This document shows positions 8,787 through 17,672 of a stretch of DNA of 32,108 bases, one piece after another. Source of the stretch: Acholeplasmatales bacterium (GTDB lineage Bacteria > Bacillota_I > Bacilli_A > Acholeplasmatales > Anaeroplasmataceae); assembly GCA_024697825.1 (NCBI GenBank), contig JAILEP010000130.1, positions 1 through 32,108 on the forward strand. Direction: 5' to 3'. Every line of letters starts with the position of its first letter. The first letter of the stretch is position 1. Under the pieces are notes generated by a model. The model was not told where the DNA came from and did not search any database. It saw only the letters and a list, made by a program, of their open reading frames with translations. The position numbers were made by a program, and so were the translations under genes.

Positions 8787-9701
8787 TTATTTAATATATT
8801 TCTCTGTGAATTTCTTAATTGAAAGCCATACATTATGGCATTCAGGTAATGAATCATCATGCGTGTAGAAATCATGCCACATATGACGATATAGATGTAC
8901 TTCGTTTACTACATCTGATCTTTCTAAAATATCTTCAAGCTTTAAGGTATCTGATAATACCATTTCATTTTGTGATGTATTTACCATCACAGGAGGGAAT
9001 CCTCTAAAATCCTTTAAAAGTGGATATAAATAAGGAGATTGACAAGCAGGATATGGATTAGGTAATACCTCATCCTTAAGTGAACCAAATATTATATCCT
9101 CTTTTCTCTTTGTTTCATAGCTTTCGCCATCGCATTTTACATCAAGCCATGGTGATGCAAGCACTAGGCAATCTGGAAGCCTTATTCCATTATCCTTAAG
9201 ATAATGTGTAAGTGATACTGCAAGTCCCGCACCTGCGGACTGGCCTGCAATAACGATATGCTCATATTTATCTATTAAGGTTTCATAGCCTTTAAATGCA
9301 TCCTCTAGAGTCTTTTCATAGCTACCCTGGCTTTTAACTGTATAATCAATTAATAGGATGTCTGAATTATCTGTATACTGCGAATATAGTGATGATCCAA
9401 AAATATTATTCTGAGAGATTGGTAAAACATATCCTCCGCCATGAATTACATATACAACATTTTTTCTAGATCCTTTTCTAGATTTAAAATAGTATGCCTT
9501 TACTCCATTGATTGTTTTAATTTCAATTTCAAAATAAGGCATAATATCGTGGAAGCTATAGCCTCTATTTTGATATTTATAGGTTTTTAAATCCGTAATA
9601 ATTGGATTAGCCTTTAGCTGTAGTATTCTTCTTAATCCACTTGTGTACTGCATTTCGCCTCGCATTGAGACTTCATCAATTTTATTAATCACTTTTATCA
9701 C
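8787..9701 (-). CDS. Alpha/beta hydrolase (HSL/esterase-like)
   Basis: HGGGYVLP oxyanion motif, GQSAGAG nucleophile elbow, C-terminal HMWHDF. GTG start; exact start uncertain (9701 or 9692). Confidence 0.9.
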   Translation of the reverse strand: MIKVINKIDEVSMRGEMQYTSGLRRILQLKANPIITDLKTYKYQNRGYSFHDIMPYFEIEIKTINGVKAYYFKSRKGSRKNVVYVIHGGGYVLPISQNNIFGSSLYSQYTDNSDILLIDYTVKSQGSYEKTLEDAFKGYETLIDKYEHIVIAGQSAGAGLAVSLTHYLKDNGIRLPDCLVLASPWLDVKCDGESYETKRKEDIIFGSLKDEVLPNPYPACQSPYLYPLLKDFRGFPPVMVNTSQNEMVLSDTLKLEDILERSDVVNEVHLYRHMWHDFYTHDDSLPECHNVWLSIKKFTEKYIK

Positions 9702-9718
9702 TTCCTTTAGAGAAAATA

Positions 9719-9737
9719 AAAGACTGCGCGTGCAGTC
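9719..9737 (-). terminator. Rho-independent terminator after the CBM20 gene
   Basis: GACTGC-ACGC-GCAGTC then TTTTATTTTC on the minus strand. Confidence 0.75.
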
Positions 9738-9739
9738 CC

Positions 9740-10048
9740 TTATTTACCGAATTTATCTACTCCGTAAACCTGAGGTTCACTAACCGGTAGGAACAGAATA
9801 TGGTTATCTAATTCTTCACCATACATACCCTTCTCAACACAATTCCAATCCTTCGCGCTAAGGAATTTAAATTGTATCATCTGTCCTTCTGGTAGCATTT
9901 TTGTAATGGAATATTCTCCATCATTAACTTTCTTTAAGGCAACAGCCTTGGCTGCATCCCAATTACCTAGCTGTGGAATGCTTCCACACATGTAAATTTC
10001 TTCACCAGCCACTGCATGTACAATAATCTCGACCTTTTTATTTGCCAT
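9740..10048 (-). CDS. Stand-alone CBM20 (starch-binding) domain protein
   Basis: MCGSIPQLGNWDAAKAVALKKVNDGEYSITKMLPEGQMIQFKFLSAKDWNCVEKGMY matches CBM20 patterning; no signal peptide, no catalytic domain. Start MANKK at 10048 with AAGGAGTG RBS. Confidence 0.8.
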   Translation of the reverse strand: MANKKVEIIVHAVAGEEIYMCGSIPQLGNWDAAKAVALKKVNDGEYSITKMLPEGQMIQFKFLSAKDWNCVEKGMYGEELDNHILFLPVSEPQVYGVDKFGK

Positions 10049-10175
10049 AAGCACCACTCCTTATTAATTTATAACCGCTTCTTTTAGTATCTCTATTATA
10101 ACGCATTTTGTAAAAAAAATACAACCCCTTTAATTTATGGCCTTTTATGATAAAATAAAAGGGAGGTAAGAAACT

Positions 10176-10919
10176 ATGAAATTTATAAGCTGGAATGTTA
10201 ATGGCATCAGAGCCTGCAAAACCAAAGGTTTTGATGATTTTTTTAAGGAAAGTAACGCTGACTTCTTTTCTATTCAGGAAACTAAATGTCAGGAAGGACA
10301 AATAGATTTAGATGTTGAAGGCTATTTCCGTTATCAAAGTAGCGCAATTAAGAAGGGCTATTCTGGTACTTTAATTTATGCTAAAAAGGAACCATTAAGT
10401 GTTGTATATGGTATCAATGGTAATTATAATGATGAAGGTCGTGTAATCACTTTAGAATATGATAACTTCTATTTAGTAAATGCTTATGTACCTAATTCTC
10501 AGGAGGGCTTAAAGCGTCTTGATTATAGAATGGTATTTGAGGATGAAATGAGAAATTATTTATCATCATTAAGTAAGCCAGTTATCTACTGTGGTGATTT
10601 AAATGTAGCCCATGAAAGAATTGATATTAAAAATCCTGATGCAAATGTCAAGAATGCAGGCTTCTCTATTGAGGAGCGTAATAAATTCACTGAATTATTA
10701 AATGCTGGATTTAAGGATACATTTAGAACATTATATCCTGAAAAGGTAATTTATTCGTGGTGGAGCTACCGCTTCAACGCTAGAGCGAATAATGCCGGAT
10801 GGAGAATCGATTACTTTGTAGTATCAGATTCAATTATGGACAAGGTTAAAAATGCAGAAATCCTAAATGATATTTATGGTTCTGATCATTGTCCTGTTAC
10901 ATTAGAAATTGATTTATAG
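10176..10919 (+). CDS. xth: Exodeoxyribonuclease III / AP endonuclease
   Basis: MKFISWNVNGIRACKTKGF, SIQETKCQ, YCGDLNVAHERIDIKNP, YSWWSYRFNARANNAGWRIDYF, GSDHCPV. Confidence 0.96.
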   Translation: MKFISWNVNGIRACKTKGFDDFFKESNADFFSIQETKCQEGQIDLDVEGYFRYQSSAIKKGYSGTLIYAKKEPLSVVYGINGNYNDEGRVITLEYDNFYLVNAYVPNSQEGLKRLDYRMVFEDEMRNYLSSLSKPVIYCGDLNVAHERIDIKNPDANVKNAGFSIEERNKFTELLNAGFKDTFRTLYPEKVIYSWWSYRFNARANNAGWRIDYFVVSDSIMDKVKNAEILNDIYGSDHCPVTLEIDL

Positions 10920-10929
10920 GCGTAAAAAA

Positions 10930-10949
10930 ACTCACGATTTCTCGTGAGT
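10930..10949. terminator. Bidirectional terminator between convergent genes
   Basis: ACTCACGA-TTTC-TCGTGAGT flanked by A7 and T8 tracts. Confidence 0.88.
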
Positions 10950-10956
10950 ATTTTTT

Positions 10957-12486
10957 TTACTTCTTTACGATTAATGACTTAGATGTCATATCAGCTGGGA
11001 TAGGTAATCCTAATAACTCAAGTAATGTTGGAGTGATATCAGATAAAATACCATCACGAAGCTTAATGCTCTTATCAGTAACTACAACTGGTACTGGGTT
11101 AGTAGTATGAGCTGTATGTACGTTACCATTTTCATCACGCATCTTTTCAGCGTTACCATGGTCTGCAGAAATTAAAGCAACACCGCCAACCTTATCTAAG
11201 GCTTCCATAACTCTACCGATGCACTTATCTACTGCCTCTACTGCAGCAACTGCAGCAGGAATAACACCTGTATGACCAACCATATCGCAGTTAGCATAAT
11301 TTAATACGATTGTATCGTACTTTTCAGATTCAATTGCAGCAACAACCTTATCAGTTACCTCATAAGCACTCATTTCAGGCTGTAAATCATATGTTGCAAC
11401 CTTAGGAGAGTTAACTAGGATTCTGTCTGCACCCTTAATATCACGGTCAGCACCACCATCAAAGAAGAATGTTACGTGAGCATACTTCTCTGTTTCAGCA
11501 ATTCTTAGCTGAGTCATGTTATTATCAGCAATAACATCACCATATAAATTAGCAAATGACTGAAGACCGAATGCTAAATCACCCTTAACCTGGTCAGCAT
11601 ACTTCATCATTGATACGAAGCAAACGTTCTTAGGACCTCTAGAGATATCTAGCTTATAAGGCTTTTCAGGATTATAAACGATACCCTCTGGGTTAGAAAT
11701 TGCAGTTGCAATCTGAATTGCACGGTCTGGTCTGAAGTTAGAGAATACAACTGAATCGCCATCCTCTACCATACCATTCTTATCAGATACGAATGGAACA
11801 ACGAATTCATCAGTTTTACCTCTATCATAAGATAGCTGTACACCCTTTACAGCATCTTCAATGTATTCACCCTCGCCCTGAGTAATTGCATCATAAGCAA
11901 GCTGGATACGATCAAAATTCTTATCACGGTCCATACCATAGTATCTACCACCAACTGTAGCTACCTTAACTCCACCTTCTCTAATAACCTTAGCAAGGAA
12001 ATCCTTACCAGATGTTGGAGCTGTATCACGACCATCTAGGAATGCATGATAATAAACATTTTCAATACCATTTTCATGTGCAAGCTTAGCGATTGCAATG
12101 ATATGGCTAGTATGACAGTGAATACCACCGTCAGAGCATAAACCAAAGATATGGAACTTCTTACCATTCTTCTTTGCGTTTTCAACTGCCTTTAATATAG
12201 CCTCGTTCTTAAAGAACTCGCCTGTCTTAATTGAATAATTGATTCTTGATAATGACTGTCTAATAATACGGCCAGCACCAAGGTTCATATGACCAACCTC
12301 AGAATTACCCATCTGACCTTCAGGTAAGCCTACTGAATCACCTGATGCAAGTAGCTGCTTAGTGTCGAACTCAGAAAAGATACGATCTAGGTTTGGCTTC
12401 TTAGCTAAACTAATAGCATTAGAATCTGATGGAGCGGCTAATCCGTAACCATCTAAAACAATTAACATAACTGGTCTTTTTTTCAT
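10957..12486 (-). CDS. gpmI: 2,3-bisphosphoglycerate-independent phosphoglycerate mutase
   Basis: MLIVLDGYGLAAPSDSNAI, GQMGNSEVGHMNLGAGRIIRQ, FLDGRDTAPTSG, SADHGNAEKM, HTTNPVPVV. Start at MKKRPVM (12486) behind GAGGTATATTAT. Confidence 0.97.
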   Translation of the reverse strand: MKKRPVMLIVLDGYGLAAPSDSNAISLAKKPNLDRIFSEFDTKQLLASGDSVGLPEGQMGNSEVGHMNLGAGRIIRQSLSRINYSIKTGEFFKNEAILKAVENAKKNGKKFHIFGLCSDGGIHCHTSHIIAIAKLAHENGIENVYYHAFLDGRDTAPTSGKDFLAKVIREGGVKVATVGGRYYGMDRDKNFDRIQLAYDAITQGEGEYIEDAVKGVQLSYDRGKTDEFVVPFVSDKNGMVEDGDSVVFSNFRPDRAIQIATAISNPEGIVYNPEKPYKLDISRGPKNVCFVSMMKYADQVKGDLAFGLQSFANLYGDVIADNNMTQLRIAETEKYAHVTFFFDGGADRDIKGADRILVNSPKVATYDLQPEMSAYEVTDKVVAAIESEKYDTIVLNYANCDMVGHTGVIPAAVAAVEAVDKCIGRVMEALDKVGGVALISADHGNAEKMRDENGNVHTAHTTNPVPVVVTDKSIKLRDGILSDITPTLLELLGLPIPADMTSKSLIVKK

Positions 12487-12618
12487 AATATAATATACCT
12501 CTACAAGCATTATAAAACAAAAACTATTTTATATCTATAAAATATTTAAAAAAGCGATTTCACCTAGACCAAAATTGGACATATTTTAATTTTTGATGCA
12601 TATTAGATTCGATATTTA

Positions 12619-12648
12619 TTGACAAACAATAAATCTTTAAATTATAAT
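12619..12648 (+). promoter_or_regulatory. Sigma-A-like promoter for the SPFH gene
   Basis: TTGACA (12619-12624), 18-nt spacer, TATAAT (12643-12648). Confidence 0.7.
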
Positions 12649-12679
12649 TTTATTATAAATTAAATTTGGAGGGTAAAAA

Positions 12680-14014
12680 ATGGGTTTAATTAAAGCTTTA
12701 ACAGGTAGTGTTAGCACTACATTTGGCGATCAGTGGTTGGAATACTTCTACTGTGACTCTTTAGAAAAGGATGTTCTTTGCGTTAAGGGTCAGAAAAGAG
12801 TAAATTCAAAGAAATCATCTAATACAAAGGGTAGCGATAATATTATTTCAAATGGTTCTATCATTTCAGTAAATGAAGGCCAGTGTATGATGATTGTAGA
12901 TCAGGGAGCAATCGTAGAATTTACAGCAGAAGCTGGTGAATTCAAGTATGATAAATCAACTGAAGGATCTATCTTCGCAGGCGGTCTTGGTAATGGTATT
13001 TTCAAGACAATCGCACGTCGTTTTAAGTTCGGTGGCGATACTGGTAAGGACCAGAGAGTTTATTATTTTAATTTAAAGGAATTAATGGACAACAAGTTCG
13101 GTACTGCACAGCCAGTTCCATTCAGAGTTGTTGATTCAAAGATTGGTTTAGATATCGATGTATCAGTAAGATGTAATGGTGTATTCTCTTATAAGATTAC
13201 TAACCCAGTTCTATTCTATCAGAACGTATGTGGTAATGTAACAGAGGCTTATACAAGAGACAAGATTGATACACAGCTAAAGACTGAGTTCATCAGTGCA
13301 TTACAGCCAGCATTTGGTAAGTTATCAGAAATGGAAATGAGACCTAACCAGATTATGACTCATATCACAGATATGGAAAATGCTATGAACGAAGCATTAT
13401 CAGAAAAGTGGAGAGACACTAGAGGTCTTGAAATTGTTTCAATCGCATTAGGTTCTGTAACTCTTCCTAAGGAAGATGAACAGTTAATTAAGGAATTACA
13501 GAGAAAGGCAGTTTACGCTAACAACCCTAACATGGCTGGTGCTACATTAGTTGAGGCTCAGGCTGACGCTATGAAGACTGCAGCTGGTAACTCAAACGGA
13601 GCAGCAATGGGCTTCTTCGGTATGGGTATGGCTCAGAATGCAGGCGGTATGAATGCTAACCAGTTCTATCAGATGGGCCAGCAGCAGCAAGCTCAGCAGG
13701 CTCAGCAGCCACAGCCACAGGCACAGCCTAAGGCAGATTCTTGGACTTGTCCTACATGTGGCAAGCAGGCAACTGGTAAGTTCTGTCCTGAATGTGGTAC
13801 AAAGAAGCCAGCTACTACTTCTGATGGTTGGACTTGTCCTACATGTGGTACAACAAACAAGGGTAAGTTCTGTGTAGAATGCGGAACTAAGAAGCCAGCT
13901 GGTGTACCTCTATATAAGTGCGATAAGTGTGGTTGGGAGCCTAAGGATCCTAAGAACCCACCTAAGTTCTGCCCTGAATGTGGCGATCCATTCGACGACA
14001 AAGACATTAAGTAA
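12680..14014 (+). CDS. SPFH-domain protein with Q-rich linker and C-terminal zinc ribbons (YdjI-like)
   Basis: MGLIKALTGSVSTTFGDQWLEYFYCDSLEKDVLCVKGQ, SPFH core, then three CxxC...CxxC ribbons (CPTCG...CPECG, CPTCG...CVECG, CDKCG...CPECG). Confidence 0.88.
   Translation: MGLIKALTGSVSTTFGDQWLEYFYCDSLEKDVLCVKGQKRVNSKKSSNTKGSDNIISNGSIISVNEGQCMMIVDQGAIVEFTAEAGEFKYDKSTEGSIFAGGLGNGIFKTIARRFKFGGDTGKDQRVYYFNLKELMDNKFGTAQPVPFRVVDSKIGLDIDVSVRCNGVFSYKITNPVLFYQNVCGNVTEAYTRDKIDTQLKTEFISALQPAFGKLSEMEMRPNQIMTHITDMENAMNEALSEKWRDTRGLEIVSIALGSVTLPKEDEQLIKELQRKAVYANNPNMAGATLVEAQADAMKTAAGNSNGAAMGFFGMGMAQNAGGMNANQFYQMGQQQQAQQAQQPQPQAQPKADSWTCPTCGKQATGKFCPECGTKKPATTSDGWTCPTCGTTNKGKFCVECGTKKPAGVPLYKCDKCGWEPKDPKNPPKFCPECGDPFDDKDIK
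13743..13916 (+). repeat. Two-copy 87-bp (29-aa) in-frame tandem repeat encoding zinc ribbons
   Basis: ggacttgtcctacatgtgg recurs at 13743 and 13830; WTCPTCG..GKFC.ECGTKKPA in both. Confidence 0.8.
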
Positions 14015-14030
14015 TTTAGGAGAATAGCTT

Positions 14031-15335
14031 ATGGCAGATTTATTAGCATACACTTGTCCCTGCTGTGGTGGTTCACTTAAATTCGATAGTAAATCTCAAC
14101 ATGTAAAGTGTGAATTCTGTGATACTGAATTCAACATAACCGACTTACAGGCTTACGATGATTCATTAAAGGATACTCCTGAAGAAAAAACTGATTGGGA
14201 AACTGAAAATAATGGTGAATTCACAGAGGACGAAGGCTATAACATCTATACATGTAAGACATGTGGTGGTGAGGTAATGTGTGATGAAAACACAACTTCT
14301 ACTACTTGTCCTTACTGTGGTAACCCAGTATTATTTACTGGTAGATTAAGTAATGGCTTAAAGCCAAACTATGTCATCCCATTTAAATTAACTAGTGAGG
14401 ATGCTAGAAATAATCTAAACAATTATTTCAAGGGTAAGCTATTATTACCTGGAGATTTCAAAAAGCTAAATCAGGTAAAGGAAATTACTTCCTTATATGT
14501 ACCTTATTGGGTATTTGACGCTAAGGTTGATGGCGCAGTAACATTTAAGGCTACAAGAGTAAAGCATGAACGCCGTGGTGATTATGAATATACTCATACA
14601 AGCTACTATCGTATCGTAAGAAATGGTAAGGTTGACTTTGAGCATATTCCAGTAGACGCATCTAGAAAAATGGATGATAAGATGATGGAATCAATTGAAC
14701 CATTTGATTTCAATGATGCTAAACCATTCTCACAGGCATATCTAGCAGGCTATCCTGCAGATAAATATGATGTTTCTAAGGAAGAAAACTTTGAACGTGC
14801 TAACACACGTATTAAGCAAGGTACAGTTGAAGCCTTCCTTGAAACAGTTAATGGTTATGATACAGTAGCTCCTCAGGACTGCGCAGTTCAATACCGCGAC
14901 AGTAAGGCAAGCTATTGCTTATATCCAGTATGGACATTAAACTCTGAATATAAGGGTGACATGTTCAAATTTGCAATGAATGCTCAAACTGGTAAGCTTG
15001 TAGGTAACCTACCTATGAGTGGACTAAGATTTACGATATTATTATTATCAACATTCCTTATCTTCTTTGGAATTGCATTCGGTCTTACCATTTTAATTGC
15101 AGGCAGCGATGCCGAATCATTATTATGGTCAACAGTAATTGGTTTAATTGTTGGTGGTGTTTCTTCTGGTGGTATTTCATATCACTTTAGAAAGCAGCTT
15201 AAGCCTGTTAAATTCCAATATGGTGCCGCTCAATATCGAGTACCTAACAGCCGTATTCTTGAAGTATCTAAAGATATTTATCTATATACTAAGACTACAA
15301 GCCGTAGGGTTTCATCAAGCAATAATAAGAGATAA
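14031..15335 (+). CDS. TFIIB-type zinc-ribbon membrane protein (YdjG-like)
   Basis: YTCPCCGGSLKFDSKSQHVKCEFCDTEF and YTCKTCGGEVMCDENTTSTTCPYCGNPV ribbons; KPNYVIPFKL region; two C-terminal TM segments. Confidence 0.85.
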   Translation: MADLLAYTCPCCGGSLKFDSKSQHVKCEFCDTEFNITDLQAYDDSLKDTPEEKTDWETENNGEFTEDEGYNIYTCKTCGGEVMCDENTTSTTCPYCGNPVLFTGRLSNGLKPNYVIPFKLTSEDARNNLNNYFKGKLLLPGDFKKLNQVKEITSLYVPYWVFDAKVDGAVTFKATRVKHERRGDYEYTHTSYYRIVRNGKVDFEHIPVDASRKMDDKMMESIEPFDFNDAKPFSQAYLAGYPADKYDVSKEENFERANTRIKQGTVEAFLETVNGYDTVAPQDCAVQYRDSKASYCLYPVWTLNSEYKGDMFKFAMNAQTGKLVGNLPMSGLRFTILLLSTFLIFFGIAFGLTILIAGSDAESLLWSTVIGLIVGGVSSGGISYHFRKQLKPVKFQYGAAQYRVPNSRILEVSKDIYLYTKTTSRRVSSSNNKR

Positions 15336-15342
15336 AAATAAA

Positions 15343-15364
15343 GGCCTGTTCAACAAAACAGGTC
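15343..15364. terminator. Bidirectional terminator
   Basis: GGCCTGTT-CAACAA-AACAGGTC with T6 on the plus side and a T-rich tail on the minus side. Confidence 0.8.
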
Positions 15365-15372
15365 TTTTTTCA

Positions 15373-15891
15373 TTACCAGTTATTGTAGTGAATAGCACTC
15401 ATATCATAATCATTTCTTTCTTCCTTTAAATCATTTGGATCTTCAGGATATCCAAAGGCAATAATTGAATGAGGTATTTGATTATCTGGTAAATTAAATA
15501 GCTTCTTTTGAGCCTCAACTCTATCCATTTGAGGCCATGTACCAAGCCATACTGAGCCAATACCAAGCTCAGTTGCTGCAATAATCATATTTTCTCCAGC
15601 TATTGCACCATCAACAACCCAGTAATCCTTTGCATACATAAATGCCTTATCATAATCACCACAGATTAAAACACCTAAGGCAGCTCCTCTTAAAGGCTCT
15701 GCAGGCTTTCCATTTAAATCTGCCATTTTGTTTAGCATTTTCTTATCTGTTACTACAATAAAGCTCCAGTCCTTAGAATTTACACATGTTGGTCCACTTA
15801 CTGCAGCCTTCATAATAATATCTATTTCTTCCTTCTTTAAAGGCTTATCTAAATATCTTCTTACACTTTTTCTTTTAAATATTGCGCTCAT
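15373..15891 (-). CDS. Nitroreductase family protein
   Basis: FKRKSVRRYLDKPLKKEEIDIIMKAAVSGPTCVNSKDWSFIVV; AIAGENMIIAATELGIGSVWLGTWP. Confidence 0.93.
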   Translation of the reverse strand: MSAIFKRKSVRRYLDKPLKKEEIDIIMKAAVSGPTCVNSKDWSFIVVTDKKMLNKMADLNGKPAEPLRGAALGVLICGDYDKAFMYAKDYWVVDGAIAGENMIIAATELGIGSVWLGTWPQMDRVEAQKKLFNLPDNQIPHSIIAFGYPEDPNDLKEERNDYDMSAIHYNNW

Positions 15892-15940
15892 AATTTTATT
15901 CTCCTTACTATATTATACAATTAAACAATTAATATTAAAC

Positions 15941-15964
15941 CCCATTTGGAATCTACCAAATGGG
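15941..15964 (-). terminator. Terminator closing the iron/flavin operon
   Basis: CCCATTTGG-6 nt-CCAAATGGG perfect 9-bp stem just after the apbE stop; minus-strand tail GTTTAATATT. Confidence 0.7.
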
Positions 15965-15970
15965 CTAGTT

Positions 15971-16957
15971 TTAAGCTATAAACATAGTTGTATAATATGT
16001 AATTCTTTCACTTCTATAAAATAAAGCTTCAATGCCCTTTTCTTCTACAAAGCTTGCACCCATATTAGAGTCCATTGAAAAGATTGCAGTTGAATAAACA
16101 TCCGCTCTCATTGCATCATCACATATTACAAATATACCATCATGATATGTTTCAGGATATCCTGTATTTGGATTAATGATATGATGAACCTTAATTCCAT
16201 CAACATAGGTACTTTGATATTTAGAGCTAGATGCACCAAGGTTAACATTTTTTAATGATAATGTCGCGATAGTTCCTGTTTCATATTCATCATTTTCATT
16301 ATAAGGCTTATCTAAGGCAACACTAAATGTCTTACCAGCCTTAGTTCCAAGCGAAATGTTAGATGAACCAGAAATCATATAGCCATCTACATCATTTTCC
16401 TTTAAATATTCTACAGCCTTCATTGTGGCATAGCCTTTGGCAATACCACCTAAATCTAAATTACCATCACCATTTATTGTAATGGTATTACCTTCAATAG
16501 TTACTGAGGTATTCTTAGCTATTTCTACCTCGTTTTGAATTAGGCTCTCATCTGGCATGCATGGATTATCGCTTTCAATTACGTCCTTCCATATATGTGA
16601 AAGCCTGCCAATAAATGGATTAAAGTAACCATTAGTTTCTTCCATCATAGTTAGGGATTCTTTAATTAAATCAACTAATATATCATCAGCCTCAAGAGTT
16701 CTATTTTGATTAAGCTCATATACTCCATTACCATATGGGCTTTCATTAAAATCATCTGTTACATTCGCAACATTATTGAAAATATCTCTTACAGCCTGAT
16801 AATGAGTTTCAGCCTCTACTTCATCATAAAAATTAATTGTAATGAATGTATTCATTGTTGAAATAGTCTTACTATATGTTTCAATTTCACTACTTCCACA
16901 TGAAGCAAATGACAAAACACATATAAACCCCAACAATAATAACATTAATCTTTTCAT
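15971..16957 (-). CDS. apbE: FAD:protein FMN transferase (ApbE), lipoprotein
   Basis: Lipobox FASC; LDLGGIAKGYATMKAVEYL, ISGSSNISLG, HHIINPNTGYPE. Confidence 0.94.
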   Translation of the reverse strand: MKRLMLLLLGFICVLSFASCGSSEIETYSKTISTMNTFITINFYDEVEAETHYQAVRDIFNNVANVTDDFNESPYGNGVYELNQNRTLEADDILVDLIKESLTMMEETNGYFNPFIGRLSHIWKDVIESDNPCMPDESLIQNEVEIAKNTSVTIEGNTITINGDGNLDLGGIAKGYATMKAVEYLKENDVDGYMISGSSNISLGTKAGKTFSVALDKPYNENDEYETGTIATLSLKNVNLGASSSKYQSTYVDGIKVHHIINPNTGYPETYHDGIFVICDDAMRADVYSTAIFSMDSNMGASFVEEKGIEALFYRSERITYYTTMFIA

Positions 16958-16970
16958 TTTAATTCCTCTT

Positions 16971-17672
16971 TTATTTCATTTTCCAAATAGCCATTGATAT
17001 TGAATTAACTAAAAGCTCATCAATATCTAAGCCTGCTGGACAAATCTTTCTACAAGCAAGTGATTTACCACAGCCTGCATAAATATGCTCATCGAATAGC
17101 TTAGCAATCTCCGCTCTTTCCTTAGGTGATATTTCACTTAATAGCCTAGTTGTAATACCGATTGCGGCCATACCAAAGAATGTGCCTTTTGGATAGAAAT
17201 TAGGACATACCTCAAGACAGCAGCCACACTGAATACATTTAGAGGCTTTAAATGCTAAGGCAATCTTCTTTTCAGGTAGATTAGAATCCTTTTCTAACCA
17301 AAGCTTTAATGTCTTTAGGTTTTCATAAAGAATTTCTCTATTGACAACTAAATCATGAACAATAGGAAATTTCTTTAGTGGCTCAACCTTAACAACATCA
17401 CCAAATTCAATAAGCTTAGCATCACATGCAAGACGAGGTCTACCGCCTATTCTCATAGCACAGGCTCCACACTTTTTTTGAAGACAGCTGCATTCCCATT
17501 TAATAGGCTCAGTAGGATTTCCATCAATATCCCTTAAATCATCCTGCATATTAATTCTTCTTAATGCTGTGGCAACTGTATCAGCATCACCCTTCATTTC
17601 ATAAAGGAAGGTTTGGTAATAGGCTTCTGAGTCTTTATCCTTTTGTCTTAAAACCATAATCTTTTTAATCAT
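16971..17672 (-). CDS. Succinate dehydrogenase/fumarate reductase iron-sulfur subunit
   Basis: [2Fe-2S] CSCLQKKCGACAMRIGGRPRLAC; CIQCGCCLEVCPNF and CGKSLACRKICP cluster motifs. Start ATG 17672 overlaps the end of the upstream flavoprotein gene by 8 bp. Confidence 0.94.
   Translation of the reverse strand: MIKKIMVLRQKDKDSEAYYQTFLYEMKGDADTVATALRRINMQDDLRDIDGNPTEPIKWECSCLQKKCGACAMRIGGRPRLACDAKLIEFGDVVKVEPLKKFPIVHDLVVNREILYENLKTLKLWLEKDSNLPEKKIALAFKASKCIQCGCCLEVCPNFYPKGTFFGMAAIGITTRLLSEISPKERAEIAKLFDEHIYAGCGKSLACRKICPAGLDIDELLVNSISMAIWKMK

Noticed and set aside
8819-9007. Plus-strand 62-aa ORF
   Set aside because: Antisense to the alpha/beta hydrolase C-terminus.
10038-10301. Minus-strand 87-aa ORF
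   Set aside because: Overlaps both the CBM20 start and the exodeoxyribonuclease III start; not credible against two motif-supported genes.
12525-12578. AT-rich inverted repeat (TATTTTATA-TC-TATAAAATA) and CCAAAATTGG upstream of the SPFH gene
   Set aside because: Likely chance symmetry in a very AT-rich intergenic region; the nearby TTGACA-18-TATAAT promoter is sufficient.
13653-14007. Plus-strand 74-aa and minus-strand 101-aa ORFs
   Set aside because: Shadow frames of the zinc-ribbon repeat region of the SPFH gene.
15148-16024. Plus-strand ORFs at 15148-15429 and 15728-16024
   Set aside because: Overlap the YdjG-like gene, nitroreductase and ApbE genes and cross terminators.
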